Source of the DNA: Tipula vernalis
Taxonomy: Eukaryota; Arthropoda; Insecta; Diptera; Tipulidae
Direction: 5' to 3'
Assembly: GCA_958295665.1 (NCBI GenBank)
Contig: OY282559.1
Coordinates: 130,113,605-130,177,604 of the forward strand
Length of the DNA: 64,000 nucleotides
The position numbers were made by a program, and so were the translations under genes. The notes under the pieces are model-generated. The model was not told the origin of the DNA. It worked only from the letters and a program-made list of their open reading frames with translations, and made no database searches. Of this stretch, positions 44,490 through 57,033 are shown one piece after another. Every line of letters starts with the position of its first letter. The first letter of the stretch is position 1.

Positions 44490-47404
44490 TATATATATAT
44501 AGTATACATACCTTTGACCAGTTAAAGTTGAAGTATTTTATTAAATTAAAACCTCTACGCTAGCCGGTTGCTAAATATAAAATAATATCTTTTGGCGCAC
44601 TGTTTTTTTGATTCACAAAAACCTTCCAAGGAAGTTGTTTAATATGATAGTAAAAATAACAGCAACTTTCGACCTGGTGGCAGCTTTCCAATTAGTTCTA
44701 CTTCCAGAACTTTCCACATCTTTTTACCTGAATTTCAATGCTCTATTTTCAGCACTAGCGATTTTTATCGGTTAACGATTACAGCTTGTTCTAAATCGTA
44801 TTTATAAAAATAAAATACAATTTATTTTTCCCACAAAAAAAAAACTTTATTGACTCGAAGATCATACACGGGAATACCAGAAACATCTAAGCTCCATTCG
44901 CCCTTGAATTTCGACCAAAAATTGTCAAATTACTTAATAATGATTTTGCGGCCAATCACATCGTCATAACTTATAACAAATATATAAAAAAAAATTCTAC
45001 AAACTGCAACATACTACTTTGTGCTCATTTTCAAAACTAAAATTCTAACCCACTAAAAATAAAAATCTTCAAACCCAGAATCTTTAAACCATTCAAGAGG
45101 TATTTTGTGCCCTACATCCAAATACCAAGTTATAAGATAAGAGCTCACTTTATAATAAAAACTTTAAAAATTTTTCTTCTTGAATAAACTTTGTTTCAAC
45201 AAAAACACAAAAAAAAAAATTTTATGTCATAAAGTTTAAAAATTCGTTTTTTCCTTATAATATACAACTTTAACAATTCTTTTGAGCTTTTTTATTTTCG
45301 TACATATTTTTATTGTAAAACAAATGAGAAAAGTTAAAATGGAACAAAAGCTCAAAATTAAAGGGGATTGTAAGTGCATTTAAAAGTGGCTGCTTATATG
45401 TACCATATACATATATTGTATATTCTTATTTATCCAGTAAAATTCAGATTTTGTCATTATTTTGTGTTTAATAAAACCAAGTTTTGCTTGTGTGTACAAG
45501 TTGTTGTGGTGGTTGTTTTTGTTGGTTACATTTATTTTATATTAAAAAGCTTTTATAAAAATTAAAAATACATATTTAGCGACGTTATGGTTTAATATTT
45601 TGAATTATACCAAAGCACCTATAATATAAGCCATCGGTATCAAATTCGAACTTAATATAAGGCGGATAGAAAGTCAAAAAAAATGTTTTTTTAATTTTCT
45701 TTTTCTTAAATGAAAAATCTTTCAAAACTGAATTTTGATTTCTAAGTTATCAAGAAGAATAATTCATAAAAAATGATATGAAAATCAATTCATAAAATCT
45801 TGTTTATGGATAATGTATTTACAAATACATTTTTATCCAGTGACGTGTCACATTTCGTTCATGTTTTTTTTATAATATAAAAATGTCGATAAATAGCAAA
45901 GAGGTTAAACTATAGAGGAGAAATAAACTTTTTTTGCTTTCATGTAAAAAAACCGTTTAGTTTTGTTTTTATTGTTGTTAAAAAGTGGTTGTTCTTAGTT
46001 TGTTTATTTCTTGTCTATTCTATTTTAACGTCTTTGGTAAATAGTAAGTAAGATCTTACGTCATTTATAACGTTTTTATAATTTTATACTGTATTTTTCA
46101 TATAGCCATACAAAAAACAGTAAATTTGTACAATTTTATTTCAAATAAAGGTATATTATTCAAATTACTAAATTAAAGTTATTGGTTTTAAAATATGTAA
46201 AATATTTTACATATGGGTTCTTATAGGAAATCGTTAAATGTATTCCTATTAAATCAAGCTTCTTTTAAAATTAGTCTGATACTGATGGCTTGTATATCTA
46301 GGGGCTTTGATTATAATAACTTTGAAGTTTGTTGTTTGCCATCTTGTTGTCATAACTATATTATATAAAACTAGCTATCTGAATAAAAATTTAACAATAT
46401 TTCAAAATGTTTCGGTTGTTATGATTTTGACTCGTTTATTTAAAACAAAGGCAAAAAGCAATGTAATCAGATTTCGCTAACAGATAAAGATAATCATGCC
46501 AAAAATTGTTGGTTTTAAAATGGTTTTGGCTTTCGCAAGGATTTTATTTATTAAAAAAATTTAATGAATAATGTCTTTCTCCTTTGAAGGAATATACAAT
46601 TTTCTCATATACGATGAAAGCAAAAAGTTACACTTCGCCTATCTTTATGGGACAACGTTTAATGGTTACCATTAGAGGATCTCAGGATATTATATATTTC
46701 ATTATTTGAAAATAATCTCTCCCGAGTTTGATATGTAAAGCAATGTAAGCTATGAGATATAGTTATTTAAATGAACTACACCATTATTGAAAATTTTCTT
46801 CGTTCCCAAAGTTTTATCATAAAGGAAAATACTCCCAGTGGAGGAAGAATACAATCTGAATTGCGGTAAAAACTGATGTCTTTTTATTAGGCCATAGATG
46901 ATATTGGGAACTAAAAATTTAAGGAAGGGCGCGATATAATGCCTTAGAATTAAGCTGACCATAAATATGGTAAATTCAAAATGAGCAGTTGACCAGAATT
47001 TCGAGCAATGGTACCAGTCCGCCATATTTTTGATACAAATGATTTCCTAATTCGAAAGACTTAATTGGACATTTACTAAAGATCTGTAAATATTATTATA
47101 GCTAATTTTCAACTATCAATACATATCATTTAAGTACTAATTACTAAGTTGTCTGGTGAGGAAGAAAAGCTCGGTGAGAAATATTTCTAGGAAACCAAAA
47201 ATGTGGTTTTTGATGGTTTAGCCTGACGTGGGTAAAATGTTTTAGCAGGTTCGTGTGGCAGATGATGATGACCCAATACTGAGCGAGATACCCTCGAATA
47301 AACCCTATGGAACGTTTCAGGTTCAAGCAATATCCTACAGCCTAGCAGCGACATTTTTATTTGGCAACACATGGATCTAAATGAAACTCCAGAAAGAGTT
47401 AAGA
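44490..47404. other. No gene recognised
   Basis: About 2.9 kb of AT-rich DNA. Open frames at 45374-45565 (+), 46750-47025 (-) and 47144-47372 (-) were read and show no family resemblance. No tandem array or element ends were found. Confidence 0.4.
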
Positions 47405-47862
47405 AATAAGGTTAAGGTTTAGGTTAAGGTTAAGGTTAAGGTTAAGGTTAAGATTAGGGTTAAGGTTAAAGTTAAGATTAAGGTAAAGGTTAAGGTTAAG
47501 GTTAAGGTTAAGACTAAGGTTAAGTTTAATTTTAAGTTTAATGTTAAGGTTAAGGTTAAGATTAAGGTTAAGATTAAGGTTTAATTTAAGTTTAAGTTTA
47601 AGGTTAAGATTATGATTAAGATTAAGATTAAGATTAAGATTAAGATTAAGATTAAGATTAAGATTAAGATTAAGATTAAGGTTAAAGTTAAGGTTAAGGT
47701 TAAGGTTAAGGTTAAGGTTAAGGTTAAGGTTAAGGTTAAGGTTAAGGTTAAGGTTAAGGTTAAGGTTAAGATTAAGGTTAAAGTTAAGATTAAGGTTAAG
47801 GTTAAGGTTAAAGTTAAGGTTAAGGTTAAGGTTGAGGTTAAGAAGTTTAAGTTTGAAACTTA
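47405..47862. repeat. (TTAAGG)n array 1, degenerate
   Basis: About 460 bp of GGTTAA hexamers on the + strand with many variants: gattaa (a run of about 12 units at 47610-47680), gtttaa, gttaaa. It is much more diverged than array 2. The reading frame of Lys-Val/Lys-Ile repeats is an artefact. Confidence 0.95.
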
Positions 47863-48096
47863 AAATATTTTAAATCGAGATTTCTGACCAATGCTTCCGT
47901 CAAGTGATACCGGTGAAGATTCGGGCGAATTTGAACGCATGGTCTGCCTGATCAAACTGAATAAACAATTTGTTTTCTTATTACGTATTGTTAGGAAATT
48001 CAACTATTTTGGTACGCCCTGTTGCGAATGAACAAAAGCTCAAAATGGATTGTGGCAAATGATCTGTAAATTTGTATGTATATCTAAATAAATAAA
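47863..48096. other. Spacer between TTAAGG arrays, possible LINE 3' end
   Basis: About 234 bp of non-repeat DNA. It ends in atctaaataaataaaataaa immediately before array 2, which resembles a LINE 3' tail with a polyadenylation signal. No coding motif could be matched, so the idea is tentative. Confidence 0.35.
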
Positions 48097-49590
48097 ATAA
48101 AGGTTAAGGTTAAGGTTAAGGTTAAGGTTAAGGTTAAGGTTAAGGTTAAGGTTAAGGTTAAGGTTAAGGTTAAGGTTAAGGTTAAGGTTAAGGTTAAGGT
48201 TAAGGTTAAGGTTAAGGTTAAGGTTAAGGTTAAGGTTAAGGTTAAGGTTAAGGTTAAGGTTAAGGTTAAGGTTAAGGTTAAGGTTAAGGTTAAGGTTAAG
48301 GTTAAGGTTAAGGTTAAGGTTAAGGTTAAGGTTAAGGTTAAGGTTAAGGTTAAGGTTAAGGTTAAGGTTAAGGTTAAGGTTAAGGTTAAGGTTAAGGTTA
48401 AGGTTAAGGTTAAGGTTAAGGTTAAGGTTAAGGTTAAGGTTAAGGTTAAGGTTAAGGTTAAGGTTAAGGTTAAGGTTAAGGTTAAGGTTAAGGTTAAGGT
48501 TGAGGTTAAGGTTAAGGTTAAGGTTAAGGTTAAAGTTAAGGTTAAGGTTAAGGTTAAGGTTAAGGTTAAGATTAAGGTTAAGTTTAAGTTTAAGGTTAAG
48601 GTTAAGGTTAAGGTTAAGGTTAAGGTTAAGGTTAAGGTTAAGGTTAAGGTTAAGGTTAAGGTTAAGGTTAAGGTTAAGGTTAAGGTTAAGGTTAAGGTTA
48701 AGGTTAAGGTTAAGGTTAAGGTTAAGGTTAAGGTTAAGGTTAAGGTTAAGGTTAAGGTTAAGGTTAAGGTTAAGGTTAAGGTTAAGGTTAAGGTTAAGGT
48801 TAAGGTTAAGGTTAAGGTTAAGGTTAAGGTTAAGGTTAAGGTTAAGGTTAAGGTTAAGGTTAAGGTTAAGGTTAAGGTTAAGGTTAAGGTTAAGGTTAAG
48901 GTTAAGGTTAAGGTTAAGGTTAAGGTTAAGGTTAAGGTTAAGGTTAAGGTTAAGGTTAAGGTTAAGGTTAAGGTTAAGGTTAAGGTTAAGGTTAAGGTTA
49001 AGGTTAAGGTTAAGGTTAAGGTTAAGGTTAAGGTTAAGGTTAAGGTTAAGGTTAAGGTTAAGGTTAAGGTTAAGGTTAAGGTTAAGGTTAAGGTTAAGGT
49101 TAAGGTTAAGGTTAAGGTTAAGGTTAAGGTTAAGGTTAAGGTTAAGGTTAAGGTTAAGGTTAAGGTTAAGGTTAAGGTTAAGGTTAAGGTTAAGGTTAAG
49201 GTTAAGGTTAAGGTTAAGGTTAAGGTTAAGGTTAAGGTTAAGGTTAAGGTTAAGGTTAAGGTTAAGGTTAAGGTTAAGGTTAAGGTTAAGGTTAAGGTTA
49301 AGGTTAAGGTTAAGGTTAAGGTTAAGGTTAAGGTTAAGGTTAAGGTTAAGGTTAAGGTTGAGGTTAAGGTTAAGGTTAAGGTTAAGGTTAAAGTTAAGGT
49401 TAAGGTTAAGGTTAAGGTTAAGGTTAAGATTAAGGTTAAGTTTAAGTTTAAGGTTAAGGTTAAGGTTAAGGATAAGCTTAAGGTTAAGGTTAAGGGTAAG
49501 GTTAAGATTAAGGTTAAGGTTAAGGTTTAGGTAATGGTTAAGGTTAAGGTTAACGTTAAGTTTAAGGTAACTGTAACCGTATCCGGAGCC
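48097..49590. repeat. (TTAAGG)n array 2, nearly perfect, about 1.5 kb
   Basis: Tandem GGTTAA on the + strand, about 245 units, almost perfect. A block of variant units (ttgagg, taaagtt, agatta, agtttaagttt) at 48500-48595 is repeated exactly 858 bp later at 49358-49453 with identical spacing; 858 is 143 hexamers. The right edge decays through gtaatgg, taacgtt and gtaactgtaaccgtatcc to unique DNA near 49600. Long open frames of Leu-Asn or Arg-Leu repeats are artefacts. Confidence 0.97.
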
Positions 49591-49599
49591 GGAATCATA

Positions 49600-52500
49600 A
49601 ACGTAAACGTAAATGAAATCGTAAAGTCGTAAAAGTGAATCCTGAATAATGAGGGTGCTAAGACTGGGTAATTCTTTCTTGTGATCACCTCCGACAAATG
49701 AATTGACAAAACAACGAATCATTTAAGCCATCCAACAAACAGATTGTGAGTAGTCTACATTAATGATTAGGTCTTTTAGACTACAAGCAAAAACTAGCCA
49801 CGCCTCTATACCGATGTTTTAAGTCAGTCCAACTAACATACCTTTGGTCTTCAATCGTTTGAAATTTCATATGAAGGATAAGAGTTGTATATTTTTCAGT
49901 ACAGCTCGCATGTTCGAAGGCAGCTAATCTCACAAATTTTTATTTTTTTACTTAAAACGAAAAATGTCAATGAGGGCTCAACCATTTTGTGTTATGTTAT
50001 ATTAATTTTTTAATATAAGTTTAAATAGAAAGCGAAGTACTTGGAGCGCCCCATAAGCAGGCATTACCACTACCCGATTCGGATTAGAATTTCCATTGGA
50101 AAAAAAACAAATGATTTTAGGGAAGCCTTCCATGTACCTAGTATAAAATGATTAATTGATTAGCCAGGAAATTAACAAACAATGTGTAAAACATGTACTT
50201 TTTGTTCATTTAAACATTTAATCTATTGTAAGTTTATGGATTAGAAATTTATATTTTTTCATAGAATGTTTCTTAATGACAGATACACAAAAGCTCAAGT
50301 AATGTTATAATTCTTTGGTGCATGTACTATGTGACTATACCACCAACGATTACCTTTTGAATTGAAAATTACATTACAAATATACACAAAAAAAAATGCA
50401 GACTGGTAACATAAAACCCCTTAAGCTTTAATCATAATTGCTTATTGTTTGAACTGTACACAATAACAAGATAACAAAATTAATTTTTTTTTTTTCATTT
50501 CATTTTGTGTTTAACAACTATTATTGCTGTGTAACGTCCAGTTGGCATGAGATTTTCATAAATTGCTAAACTGGACTTTTACCTTCTTGAATTGGTGTGC
50601 ATGGATAAACTATCTTGGGAGGTTTTATCTTACTTTTAATTAACATGAAAGACAATCGTTGTACGAATAGATAAAAGCAAAAAATGTTGTTGCAAACTTT
50701 TTTAATTTTATTGTATTAATAAATTTTTTAAGATAACAATAATGATTATGGTGATGCAGCAAAAAACAGTAAAATGAAATGTTTTAATTGAATTTTCATT
50801 ATGGTAACAATGTAGAAGGAAACTGTTTCATCTGCATTAGAGTAGATCTTTTCAATGCAGCCTTAAAAACGTTTAGCAAACACAAGATATTTAGCAGTTG
50901 ATTAGTTATTACAAGTTAATTCAACGCTTTATATTTAATATCTGGGGTAAAACCTCTTAAATTTTTTAAATTAAGTTCAAAAGAAATTTTGAAAAATGTT
51001 TTTTTTTCTTTTTAACGATTTTGAGAAACGAAATACATACAGAATTTATTATTTTTATAGTTTTTAGTTTAAAAAAGGATTAAAATATCAAAATTATTTG
51101 TTATTGTCGTATTATTAAAAATAGCACAAACATAATTTTGATGGATGTCCATTGAGTGGGGGAAACTAAAATTTATTTTACCATTTTATTTCAGAAATTA
51201 ATTCCAGCCATGTCGAAGCTAATTAAAATGTTTAAATAATACTAAGTGCTGTAGTAAGCAGCCAATATTTCTGGCTATAATACATAAATTAATATTTAAA
51301 TTAATTTAGTGGCTATTTGGTATTCAAAATTAATTAATATTAATTGGCTCTTATTGTGTGAAATCCAATGTTTCATTTATGTAGAACAAAAATCCAAATT
51401 TATGACCAACCGTAGTTGCGGGCAACGACGTTAAGGTCCTTAGGAGTTAATAAAACTAACAAACATAGTCATAGTGAGATTATTGTAGTGGTAAAATGTA
51501 ACAGAATAGGAATAACGCATGCATTGCGGCCAATATTTAACAGTGACAGACGGGCAATTGATAGAAGTAACGGCGAACCATCATGAGGTAGTGTGTACAG
51601 AGTACAGAATTTGAAACTAGTATTAAGTTGAACAGTCAAAATCCAAAAAAAATATTATTCAGTGCCTGCCGGGTTGTTTAAATATACGTAGAATTAAAAT
51701 TCCGCCGCTTGATTTTAACAACAAGCAAGCCAATCATATACTTATTGAATTGGATTTCATTTTGTAGCGTAGGGCATAGTATAACAGAATGATGGAACAA
51801 TAATTGTCGCTGACAAATGAAAAAATTTTGGAAAATACATTACGGTTTATAAAATATTGGAGGTAACTCTATTATGGATCAAGATAAATGGTTATTGCGA
51901 TGAGGGGTATATAATGCAAGTTTTATATCAGTCGACTAATTAAATCAATAATCTCTCAGGCGATTGTACTAACTCTTTCACTTAAAATAGGATCAATAAC
52001 TCATATAATTGAGATTAACCTTTAGATACTATTCAAACCGCGATTTTAAATCCAATTACCCTCTCTACCTACTAACAAATTACGTGGAGCGATCGGAGAA
52101 TTAATTCAAGGCGAGAGAGAGGTTATGGAATTTGTTGAAAAATATGTCATCGACCGTCATATTATATTAGGTGCATTTTTTTTCTTCATTTTGGCAGAAC
52201 CATTTATTACGAAGGCACTACTATTTGTAAGCTTATAGGTTGGTTGAAAAAATAAAACATTTTTGAAACAATAATATTAATTTATCCTCTCGTGAGAAAT
52301 GCGCTGTTCTGCACTCGAAGCGAAAATTATTTGATCGGCCTTATATACCAATGTGTTTATAATTTAGTATATTGATCACATTGCTAGCGTAAAGTGGCAA
52401 AAAGAATCGCTAAACAGAATCCAATTTTTTTTTTAGTTTAAAATTCGAGAATATAGTTAGATTAGATAAAAATGATAACTGTTTAAACTGAACAACAACT

Positions 52501-53289
52501 TTTCGTTGTGCTGGTTAATTTTTCATGTTAGATTTCTTTCTGGTGTTTTTCCTCTGTGGTTAAGGCAAATAAGAAACCAATTTTGTTACGTCCGTTGAGT
52601 TATTTAGTTTTGTAAATTTATATATGCCATTATTTTTTTTTTACATCGTTGGTAATGAAAATGTACAGTTAAATTCACCTGTAGACAAAAAAAAAATCTC
52701 CAAATTAATTGCATAATTCTACTTCCATTAAACTATACTTATAGTTCTTGCGAGACAATTATTTATTTACAAAAAAAAATACAACTAAGTTTATCGTGCT
52801 CAACAGTATACAGAGTAATGGCATTAAAGGGTTAGCTACAATATAAAAATGTTTGGTAAAAAAAGTTAAACACAATGCAAAACTTAATTTTTTGTGTACA
52901 ATTTTTTGGTTGTCTTGTAGAAAACTATTTAGAATTAATTTTTTACTATTGATTTCTCTGTTGTTGTTGTTGTTATTGTATTCCATGAGTCTAGTAAATT
53001 AGAATAGTTTATTATAAATTGTTGTTGGTCAAAAAATTAGAACTTTTTTGTTAAACATTTTTTTTTTGTTGTGTTGGTTTAATATGTAAGGAGTTCTTGT
53101 GTAATTATGGGAAATATGAAGATTGAAGACACCATGTTATGATTAAAGTGCGGTAATGTACAATGCTTTACAAATTGTATTGTCTTTGCTATGCTCATAG
53201 TAATGAGAAAAATTAATTTGGCAAGCATAAATTATTTGTGAATCAATTTGCTTAAAATACTAATAGTTATCTTATAAGCTATTTATAAT
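49600..53289. other. No gene recognised
   Basis: About 3.7 kb of AT-rich DNA with many homopolymer runs. A minor perfect 8-bp inverted repeat (gtccagtt 50536-50543, aactggac 50569-50576) is too short for a microRNA precursor. The minus-strand frame at 52759-52986 is not assignable. A short (AAC)n-type run on the minus strand lies at 52959-52975. Confidence 0.4.
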
Positions 53290-53650
53290 TATAAGCAATT
53301 CGAAGCCCAATTCATCCTATTTCTGCTGTTTTTCTATAATGATGCACATTGTCATAATAAAAGCACACTTTTATCTTCTTCAAACGTGGCCGTTTTTCCT
53401 TAATTCATATGAGGTGTTTACAATGTCAGCAATCTCGAGCAACTTTATACGACGGTCTTTCATAGACTTTTTCGACGATTTCTGGTATTGTTGCCTCTTT
53501 TGGCTTTCCTGAACGTTCACCTGTGCTTGTTGAGCCACGTTTAAATTCATTTAACTTATTATAAACAGTTTCATTAGAAGGTGCAGGTTCACCTAACACT
53601 GTTTTCATGAAAGTATTTAATCACTGCATGATATGAACAAAAGAAGTAGT
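53290..53650 (-). pseudogene. mariner transposase relic, internally deleted
   Basis: Minus strand reads VIKYFHE, then TVLGEPAPSNETVYNKLNEF, KRGSTSTGERSGKPKEATIP and EIVEKVYERPSYKVA, the N-terminal DNA-binding region and linker of mariner transposases. After a jump it reads KRPRLKKIKVCFYYDNVHHY, the block with the second catalytic Asp, then degenerate AEIGxIGLRI. The whole catalytic middle is missing and stops are frequent. No inverted ends were found. Confidence 0.78.
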
Positions 53651-53889
53651 TATTCGTGACGCATAGATGGTGTTATTCTAAAGACTTATGAATCAGCCCT
53701 CGTATTATTTAATTTCTGATCCTAAATGGTAAAATGTCTTATCTAATAAGCTAAAATTATTACAACACATTGCAACATCTAATACACAATATTTGCGTTA
53801 AAATTGCCAGGTAATTACTACACATTTAATAGAAAATGTGACAGCTACTGATTTTTAAGATGTTAATCCAATCGTGTTAAACATTTAAT

Positions 53890-54208
53890 ATTTGTTGGAA
53901 TAGTGTTCTAAAGAAAAGCACATCTCTCTATAAATTACCCTTTCTTATAATTAGTACGGGTGTTTGGCAAATATTAAATCTTGTGTCCGCAATGATTGAG
54001 TAAATCAAAGCTTATCAAACAGATACTTAGGTTGGTGAATTGTAATAATTTTATATATTAGAACTACTATTCTAATATCAAAATAATTATACAATGAGCA
54101 TCCAAATATTTTATTATAGTAAAGTGTTAATCTATCCCTATACGTCTTCAGCCAAAAATATATCTTAAACATGAACGATATACTCTCGTAATTTTGGTAA
54201 ATAAGCAA
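53890..54208 (-). pseudogene. Possible CR1/L2-type LINE ORF2 end
   Basis: The minus strand reads YFDIRIVVLIYKIITIHQPK then YLFDKL, followed after a stop by FTQSLRTQDLIFAKHPY. Some CR1/L2-type reverse transcriptases end with a similar pattern (LLIYKILHxxxPxYL, then a TRS/RTR-rich stretch). The match is short and unsupported by catalytic motifs, so this is a tentative reading. Confidence 0.35.
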
Positions 54209-54549
54209 GAACTTTATTTAGTAAACACCACATTACAATAAAACAAATTACTTAGAATTAAAACCCAAATAGCATCCTCACCTTAGTTAGAGTAAATGTT
54301 GAATCACGTCGAAGCTTCGCAACCCATTGTACATTTTTTGCATAATAAAATTGACCTAGGTCACACTCAAATTCCTTACTGTTTCACTGAAAGGTATAAT
54401 GTCATTACCAACTCTAACTCTTGTTAAGGTCACGTCATAAATAAAAGGATTTCGCTTCTGAGAAAAAAAAAATAACTTGAAACTTTCTCAAATTTAATAA
54501 GAATTGATTATACGCCGACCACGTAATAATACATTCGTAATAATAATAC
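54209..54549. other. No gene recognised
   Basis: AT-rich; no readable motif. Confidence 0.4.
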
Positions 54550-54553
54550 TTAC

Positions 54554-54768
54554 ATCCACAAACAAATGATAGTAACAGTATATAATAGAGCTGCCCCAAT
54601 ATAGATCATTAAGGGATACCCATAGCGATGAAGAAAGCGATCATTTAAATAGGGAAACATTAATTCCGACGCTTTGGATGAAAAATTACACCTGTTTCCT
54701 AATTTATTAATGAATTTAACGAATGATAAACAGTTAGAAGCTTTATTAAAAACAAGTAAGCATAGCAA
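54554..54768 (-). CDS. Unrecognised possible membrane-protein exon
   Basis: On the minus strand, MFPYLNDRFLHRYGYPLMIY followed by IGAALLYTVTIICLW forms a short loop and one membrane segment, ending directly at a consensus donor (at/gtaagt, intron starting at 54553). The pattern of a charged loop (NDRFLHRYGYP) before a helix recalls transporters, but I cannot assign a family. The 5' side merges with the end of the neighbouring LINE, so a chance open frame is possible. Confidence 0.25.
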
Positions 54769-55181
54769 AACATAATTGAAAAATGATCCGTAGCCATACC
54801 ACGTAAAATTGTTTCCTCCAACTCATTGGAAGCATTTTGAGCTTTTAACAAAGCGCTGGATACTCCTGACGTCCATCCTACAGAGGTCCGTCTGGCCTTG
54901 AAGATGGGTGACCCTAGATACTTTAGTCTGTTTCGTGCCAGACGAGCGGAGGTGCAAAGAAGATGAAGTACTGTCTCTTCCTCTTCTTCGTACTCGCATC
55001 TACGACAAAATAGTCATGTGAGAAGATACCAAGTCTACTCGCATGCCGTCCACACCAAATCTAGCCGCACTGATCGGACTTCGCTGAATTGAGATCAGCT
55101 GTTTGGATCTCGCCAAGTCCAACTTTGACCAGACCTGCCGAGTTACTACGCAAGAGATGTTACTTGACCATCTGTCATTCG

Positions 55182-56426
55182 TCAGCTTGCTAGTTTCTTC
55201 CTGAAGCAGATGTTTGGTACCGCAAGAGGCATTTCAATATACTTTCTTCTTTCTGAGAAGTGGTCCGTTCTACCACGTCGAGCTAGTTCATTGGCATTTA
55301 TATTCCCTGTACTTATGAAATGTCCTGGCACCCGTAAAATGTGGATGTTGAACTGATCTGCCATCTCGTTAAGAGTTGAGAGACAGTTTTGGACTACTTT
55401 TGACGTGAGAAGTTGAGATTGAAGCGCTTTAATGACAGCCTGTTCGCATATATGCGAATATCACAAACCAATATTACATTGTACCTCAACCAGTATACAA
55501 CTTCCTTTATGACAGTTAATGCAACTTGAAAAATGCTACTGTAGTCGGATAGACGGAAGGAGAGATTTAACAGAAGTTCCTCGCAAAATACTCTACTTTC
55601 CGTCCCGTTTTGAACAATCAGTAAAGAAGTTTATAACTCCTGGTTCCAAAACTGCACCCATCATCCAGTCCTCCATGGATGGGATCTTAGTCCGGAACTT
55701 TGTGTCAAAAGATAGTGACGGGACAGTATAGTCGGTGGTCTTGGGAATTTGTTTGTTGCACAAAATAGATGAGTGCCATGTATTGTTGCAAGACCACATT
55801 AAGATAGATTTCAGCCGTATGGCAGAACAAGCTGCAAACTGTTTCCCCAAGATATATAGAGGAGTCAAAAATAACAGAGCCTCTAGTGCCTGTGTGGATG
55901 TGCTCCTCAGTGCACAACTGATCCACAGAGAGATGGTTCTCTGAACTTTTGTCAACAGCTTTTGGTTAACAGTTTTGTCCAGAGCAGGCCACCAGACTAT
56001 TACTCCATACAAGAGTATGGGTATAAAGCCAATGTACGATGCGAGGCTCCAGCCGTCATCATTCCTAATAGCATTTTTGCAAGAGTATAGCGATACCATA
56101 GCTTTCTTTACCCTTTCCAGAATATTAGGTTTCCAATATAATTTGCTATCCAAAACGAGACCCAGAAACTTCGCTCCAACAGTAAAAGTCAATCTGAACC
56201 CATTTAAAGTGGGAGGATCGATGTGAAGAAGTTTATATTTCCTAGAGAAGAGAACCAATTCGGTTTTGAATGGGTTTACATTCAACCAACAGCCATTGGC
56301 CCATAATGAGTGAGCATTTCCCGCCTTAGGTATGAAAACAACCTTCACTTCTGTCCATTTACTAGGATTATGCCATAGTTCAAGGCTGCCTTTGAAAATT
56401 ACCTCTAACCAAAAAATTGTTAGATC
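55182..56426 (-). pseudogene. LOA-like ORF2: RT, RNase H
   Basis: Reads WTEVKVVFIPKAGNAH (RT), then a deletion removing the catalytic box, joined to WLNVNPFKTELVLFSRKYK, FLGLVLDSKLYWKPNI, ASYIGFIPILLYGVIVWWPA, LLTKVQRTISLWI and FFTDCSKRDGK (first RNase H Asp). After stops RNase H ends with HILRVPGHFISTGNINANEL and ARRGR (55364-55182). Broken in several places. Confidence 0.8.
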
Positions 56427-56431
56427 CATAG
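56427..56431. repeat. Left 5-bp target duplication of solo LTR
   Basis: catag here and at 57034-57038 flank a TGTT...AACA insert. Confidence 0.7.
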
Positions 56432-57033
56432 TGTTTGGAAATCCAAAATTATGTTTACTGCATTTTTAATAGTTAGACTGCAATTGATTACCAGTAAATA
56501 TCTATGTATCTATTTTTCTTAATCTCAGTTAGCTGTAATTAAATTATAACATTAAATTTAATGTATTTACTTACTTACATATGTATTCAACAAATTATTC
56601 ATTATAAGTAATTAAGTAAATGTCAAATTTATCAAAACCAAAACAAATCGCATAACCAGTGATACCAATAAATAAATATGTAATTATATTATTTCACCAC
56701 GGGCATAGTTAGCTATCGTAACGCAGATGACAGTACATACTAATAAAAAAATAAACATCGCTATGTAGTATTGTTTTTGCTGGTTTATAGGTGTCACGGG
56801 TTATGGATAAAATGTTTGTAAAAGTATGATTAAGCATCATTGAAAATTTAATCATTATATTTTTGAAGATCGTAAGAGTAAGTGCCTAAAATATTATAAA
56901 AAAGCCAAGGATTGAATTGTTGAGGTGTATTTAAATAAAATTAAAATAAATATAGTAAAATTTAAACATAGTATTTAGTTTAAATAAAGTTCAATTAAAA
57001 CTTATTCATTATTTATTAATAATTGAACGAACA
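56432..57033. mobile_element. Solo LTR (602 bp) inside LOA-like LINE
   Basis: A 602-bp AT-rich insert begins TGTTTGGAAA and ends TTGAACGAACA, between 5-bp duplications (catag). It splits the RT of the LOA-like LINE between VIIPANI and the following WLEVIFKGSLELW. It has no coding capacity. By eye it is not the same sequence as the solo LTR at 4307-4902, although length, ends and duplication size are alike. Family unknown; BEL/Pao or gypsy are both possible. Confidence 0.72.

Noticed and set aside
45374..45565. Plus-strand frame with a hydrophobic, Val-rich centre
   Set aside because: AT-rich hydrophobic translation with no motif, splice signals or neighbours to support it.
46750..47372. Minus-strand open frames of 60-91 codons
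   Set aside because: Read in all frames for transposase, RT or receptor motifs; none found.
48040..49722. 560-codon open frame of Leu-Asn repeats and its opposite-strand Arg-Leu partner
   Set aside because: Artefact of the TTAAGG hexamer.
50536..50576. Short hairpin (8-bp arms) as possible microRNA precursor
   Set aside because: Arms are too short and do not extend; hairpins of this size are expected by chance in AT-rich DNA.
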